The notes under the pieces were generated by a model. The model did no database searches. It was not told where the DNA came from and was given only the letters and a program-made list of their open reading frames with translations. This document shows, one piece after another, positions 60,928 to 64,000 of a DNA stretch of 64,000 nt; position 1 is the first letter of the stretch, and the number at the start of each line of letters is the position of its first letter. The DNA comes from Leadbettera azotonutricia ZAS-9 (lineage in GTDB: Bacteria; Spirochaetota; Spirochaetia; Treponematales; Breznakiellaceae). The stretch lies in the NCBI RefSeq assembly GCF_000214355.1, contig NC_015577.1, positions 2,781,389 to 2,845,388 on the forward strand, written 5' to 3'. Made by a program: the position numbers and the translations under genes.

Positions 60928-62004
60928 CTATCCGAAAAGCTTTAAAACGTTGTTCACCGGCCCATGCAGGAAAGCCTCGAACTGGTGGCTGGCCCCCTGG
61001 ACCAGATAACGCTGCAGCTTGGCCACATCCTTGATGTCGTTCCCTGAAACAGCGAACTGAATGGCGCTTCCATGTTTTACCTTGCCCCACTTAAAGAGGG
61101 CATTAATATCCATAATACGCTCGCCCTCGTAGTAGATGAATACCAGAAGATCCGGGTACTTGGCGTTATAGCTCGCGATAATGCGCTTCCATGCCTCGAC
61201 GTTGCCGTTGTGGAAAAGCTCGTTGGCGACCACCACGGAGTACATAGGGGTCATCCGCACCGGGCCTTTGGTAATGGCAGGGGCGGCGGCAGTAACCGCC
61301 GGGGCCGCAATCCTGGCGCTGACTGGCTCTTCCTGCGCCCTGGGTTCAGGGGCAGCTTGAGGGCTTCTGCCCCTGGAAGCTTTTGCGGCCTTGGCAGGCT
61401 TTCCGGCTTTTGCAGCCTTGGGCTTCCTGGCCGGCCTTTCTTCCGGTTCAGCAGTTTTTTTGAGCTTTTTGGTTACAAAAGCGCCTTTAAGGATTTCTGC
61501 AGGCACTTTGACCTTGCCAGTCTCGAAAAGGGCGACGGCAAGCTCGGCGGCTTTTTCGCAGATTGCGTCAGAGGGAGCGCCCCCCTTGCCTGCGTAGATA
61601 ACTATGAGTTCCCGCTTGCGTATCATGCCGAAGTTGGCAAGCTCCTCAGCCGATTTTGGATTGGCAATGAGGAGGCCCAGATCGGGGTGATGGTAAGCGG
61701 CTATAAGGTCAACAGCTTTCCATTTTTCGAATTGATCTGCCAGGGCAGGGACATCGCTCACTGTTGAAGCAAGATTGGAAGAAACCGTTTTATATCCTAG
61801 TTTGTCTACCAACAGCATGTGGAGAAGCAGGGCCCCGCGTTCACCCGAAAGGTTTTCGTCGCCCTTTTCGTAAAGGAGATCGCCAAGGTTGGTATTGCCG
61901 CCCAGGGTGCCTGCTATCTCGATAGTCTTGTTCATATGCCGCACAGCAGAGTTAAAACCCGCCCGTGAAGCAAGGACTTCAAGATTCATTGAATCTTTGC
62001 TCAT
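60928..62004 (-). CDS. Protein with a degenerate HPr-like C-terminal domain (TP0747-like)
   Basis: About 358 aa from ATG 62004 (AGGAGG upstream; GTG 62016 sits inside that site). Three parts: an N-terminal alpha/beta domain (~1-170, TIEIAGTLGGNTNLGDLLYEKGDENLSGERGALLLHMLL), a Lys/Ala/Pro-rich linker (~180-248), and a C-terminal ~90-residue domain. The last aligns by eye with HPr: YSVVVANELFHNGNVEAW for the GLHARPA strand-turn, IYYEGERIMDINALFKWGKVKHG for the nGk-IMgvmsLgvkkG part, and IQFAVSGNDIKDVAKLQRYL for the last strand and helix. A His is kept (~265) but the following Arg is not. Reported elsewhere only as hypothetical, as far as I recall. Confidence 0.65.
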   Translation of the reverse strand: MSKDSMNLEVLASRAGFNSAVRHMNKTIEIAGTLGGNTNLGDLLYEKGDENLSGERGALLLHMLLVDKLGYKTVSSNLASTVSDVPALADQFEKWKAVDLIAAYHHPDLGLLIANPKSAEELANFGMIRKRELIVIYAGKGGAPSDAICEKAAELAVALFETGKVKVPAEILKGAFVTKKLKKTAEPEERPARKPKAAKAGKPAKAAKASRGRSPQAAPEPRAQEEPVSARIAAPAVTAAAPAITKGPVRMTPMYSVVVANELFHNGNVEAWKRIIASYNAKYPDLLVFIYYEGERIMDINALFKWGKVKHGSAIQFAVSGNDIKDVAKLQRYLVQGASHQFEAFLHGPVNNVLKLFG

Positions 62005-62023
62005 ATTTATTTCCACCTCCTAG

Positions 62024-62050
62024 AAAAAACGCCCCCGGCTCCGGGGGCGT
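62024..62050 (-). terminator. Terminator after cfpA
   Basis: Minus strand: ACGCCCCCG/CGGGGGCGT stem, loop of four bases, then six T, beginning 31 bases after the cfpA stop and ending just before the Shine-Dalgarno of the HPr-like gene. It should strongly limit read-through from the highly expressed filament gene. Confidence 0.88.
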
Positions 62051-62080
62051 TTCGGCAAATAATCAACCGATTATATTAAC

Positions 62081-64000
62081 TTATACTTCTTTAAGGGCTG
62101 CGCCACTGTCCGCGGCTTTCTGCCCTCGGCGTCCAGGCTTGGCATCAACTGCTCCGCTCTTGCCTGGCTTCCGACCCCTCTTGGCAGGGGCCGCAATAGC
62201 CTTAGGCTTAGCCTCGGTCACGCTGGCAGGGCTATCAGAATTGAGCACATCCAGGTACGCGTTTTCGGCAGCAGGCTTGTCATCCGATGTGGAGGAGAAG
62301 GACTGGTTAATGTCTTCCCGTACCGTTGACCGGCGGCGGCTGAAGGATGCAAAAGCTGCATCCTGGAAGCCCTTGGATACACCATGGAGGAACTCGTTGA
62401 GCACGTTCGCCATAGCGTCGAGGGTCGCCTTCTTCCTCTTGATGGAAGTAATATCCACGTCCAAAAGAATACCCGGCTGCAGATGGTAGGGATTGATCGC
62501 GTATTCGAAGCGATAGTACTCCCTCTCCAGGAAGGAGAGGCGATCTTCCATAACCCTTCTTTCGATGGGATAAAGATAATCGTACATTTGCTTCATCTTG
62601 TTACGCATAAGGATAATCCGCTGGCGGATCCTGTCTTTTTCGTAAATGTAGGTGCGGTTGGAGCGTTCCACTTCGGTTTCACCGGCCCTGATAAAGGAAA
62701 TCTCGTCCCATACCTTGGCAATGTCTTCGTACAGGGGCTCGCCGGTCTTGGATTTGATGAGTTTCTGCACCCGGGGCTTAACCTTTTTGGCCAGATCGTC
62801 AAAGTCGTTGACCTTGAAGGAAGATTTGGAATCCTGGTAGATGACTTCGAGTATGTCCCAGATGTGCTGGACTTCGGTTTCGAAGCTCTTCATCTGCACA
62901 TCATAGGCTTTGCGATCTTCGTTAAGCTGGGCATTGTCGAAATAGCGGAGCTTAATCTGATAGCGCTCGTCGGGGAGGTTCGCCACATCAGTGTCCTCAT
63001 ATTCCCGGATGTTGACTTCACGGGCGTTCTTGAGGTTTTCGATGTACTGATAGCCCATCTTGGATGTGTCCAGAATGGAGGTAATGGAGTTGATGGCGGT
63101 ATTGAAGCCCCGGTTGCGGATATTCTCGATGTCCACAATCTTCTTGATGTTTTCCCGAATATTCATCTGATCGAAACTCTCGGGGTCGATTTCGGCCCTA
63201 AGGTCATTGATCTTTTCCATAATGGTTTTGGCCACGATGGAATAACGCTTCGATTTGGGATCGTCAATCTTGTCATCAGTGAAGCTCTCGACCTGTCCGA
63301 TCTTGCTGAAGAGGATCTCGCTGTCCGAGAATTCTTCGAGGCCCTGATCCACCCTTTCGTCTTTGACGCTTTCGATGGCATGGTCAATGGAATCCACAAT
63401 ATGCTTGCCGAGGAGATCCTTGATGAGATATTCGACAGTTACCTGGTAGTGGAAAATAGGGGAAATAAGTTCCGAGTCAAGGATGTTGACCGAGAGTTTT
63501 ACATCGGAAACGGTCTTGGGCTTGGAAAGGTTGTCCTTGAATGCGCATTTCACGATGGAATAGGCGTTCTCGCCCCGGACAAAGGCACCGGTATCGGTCT
63601 TTTGACGGAGTATGCTATTGGTATGGGTTTCCAGCTCATTGACGCCCCTCTGGATATGACCCTGAAGGTGGCCGTACATGTTGACCATTGATTTTTCGAT
63701 TTCACCGGTGTTGAACTTGTCGGCGCCGCCAACGGCGTCGAGGAGGTCGGCAATCTCTTTGGGGGTATACCGGGCAAGGACTTTGGTTTCTTCCTTGTCG
63801 ATAAAGTTCCTCACCTTCTTCACCATCTCATCTTCACTCGTTACCATGTAACGATTGAACATGTTCTGATAATTCTGGTTGAAGTAGTTGTACAACTTCT
63901 CTTTGAGGCCGCCCATTACATCAAGGCGTTCGAGAACGTCCTTGGGCAGGCGGGCGGTTAAATGATGGATGACCTTGTTGGTCTCCTCTTCCAGAAGTTG
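62081..64000 (-). CDS. cfpA: Cytoplasmic filament protein A, 5' end outside the window
   Basis: The frame is open to the window edge: 28 codons precede the Met at 63916 ([19 protein letters not shown] ... LERLDV then [24 protein letters not shown]), so the start is beyond 64000. At least 639 residues are present; T. pallidum CfpA is about 680 aa. Long alpha-helical, coiled-coil-like protein ([15 protein letters not shown]-type regions; [25 protein letters not shown]), with an Ala/Pro/Lys-rich C-terminal tail (~570-639). CfpA builds the ribbon of cytoplasmic filaments that runs along the inner face of the membrane in treponemes and is needed for normal cell division. Confidence 0.95.
   Translation of the reverse strand, partial: QLLEEETNKVIHHLTARLPKDVLERLDVMGGLKEKLYNYFNQNYQNMFNRYMVTSEDEMVKKVRNFIDKEETKVLARYTPKEIADLLDAVGGADKFNTGEIEKSMVNMYGHLQGHIQRGVNELETHTNSILRQKTDTGAFVRGENAYSIVKCAFKDNLSKPKTVSDVKLSVNILDSELISPIFHYQVTVEYLIKDLLGKHIVDSIDHAIESVKDERVDQGLEEFSDSEILFSKIGQVESFTDDKIDDPKSKRYSIVAKTIMEKINDLRAEIDPESFDQMNIRENIKKIVDIENIRNRGFNTAINSITSILDTSKMGYQYIENLKNAREVNIREYEDTDVANLPDERYQIKLRYFDNAQLNEDRKAYDVQMKSFETEVQHIWDILEVIYQDSKSSFKVNDFDDLAKKVKPRVQKLIKSKTGEPLYEDIAKVWDEISFIRAGETEVERSNRTYIYEKDRIRQRIILMRNKMKQMYDYLYPIERRVMEDRLSFLEREYYRFEYAINPYHLQPGILLDVDITSIKRKKATLDAMANVLNEFLHGVSKGFQDAAFASFSRRRSTVREDINQSFSSTSDDKPAAENAYLDVLNSDSPASVTEAKPKAIAAPAKRGRKPGKSGAVDAKPGRRGQKAADSGAALKEV

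Overview
The window looks like chromosomal DNA of a spirochaete of the Treponema lineage, most likely a free-living or insect-gut (termite-clade) treponeme rather than a host-restricted pathogen. The right edge carries cfpA (cytoplasmic filament protein), an HPr-like protein and a pyruvate phosphate dikinase in the order I recall for T. pallidum TP0748-TP0746. There are many spirochaete-style lipoproteins. Coding is dense at roughly 50% GC. Complete arginine-biosynthesis blocks (argCJBD and argGH), an Fe-S serine dehydratase and a branched-chain amino acid importer show more metabolic independence than pathogenic treponemes have. The species is inference.

Layout. 0-4.1 kb: an internally deleted Uma2 gene, two uroporphyrinogen-decarboxylase/methyltransferase-fold genes with a decayed third copy between them, and a ROK regulator. 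4.1-8.7 kb: a liv importer operon (livJ-H-M-G-F, minus strand) whose livF is broken at a homopolymer. 8.9-11.3 kb: a hybrid histidine kinase. 11.4-14.6 kb: glycolysis, with a Pgk-TpiA fusion and gap. 14.6-24.4 kb: a MATE transporter, a small HD protein resembling ppGpp hydrolases, valS, ispH, yajC-secD-secF, and a rubredoxin operon. 24.4-34.8 kb: cell-envelope genes (TPR lipoproteins, a LysM lytic transglycosylase, a DUF362 ferredoxin, an Mla-type lipid transport operon). 34.8-40.5 kb: a soluble hybrid kinase, argGH and serine dehydratase.

40.5-46.0 kb is the accessory part. It holds two clusters of 22-bp-phased palindromic repeats, orphan ORFs, an ABC-2 exporter with a short leader peptide, twin REP-like hairpins and an IS30-family element. 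46.0-50.6 kb is the argCJBD operon with ARG-box-like sites. 50.7-57.7 kb contains a Cys-rich protein, a lipoprotein, a vWA protein, an HD phosphohydrolase, a large 7TM hybrid kinase and tyrS. 57.7-64 kb holds a VOC protein, ppdK, the HPr-like protein and cfpA.

The points most worth following are these. (1) A promoter layout seen repeatedly, in which the -10 hexamer lies 5-8 nt before an ATG that has no Shine-Dalgarno, predicting leaderless mRNAs. (2) The 22-bp palindromic arrays. (3) A degenerate HPr-like domain encoded next to PPDK. (4) The Pgk-TpiA fusion. (5) The livF homopolymer frameshift. I saw no tRNA, rRNA or CRISPR array.
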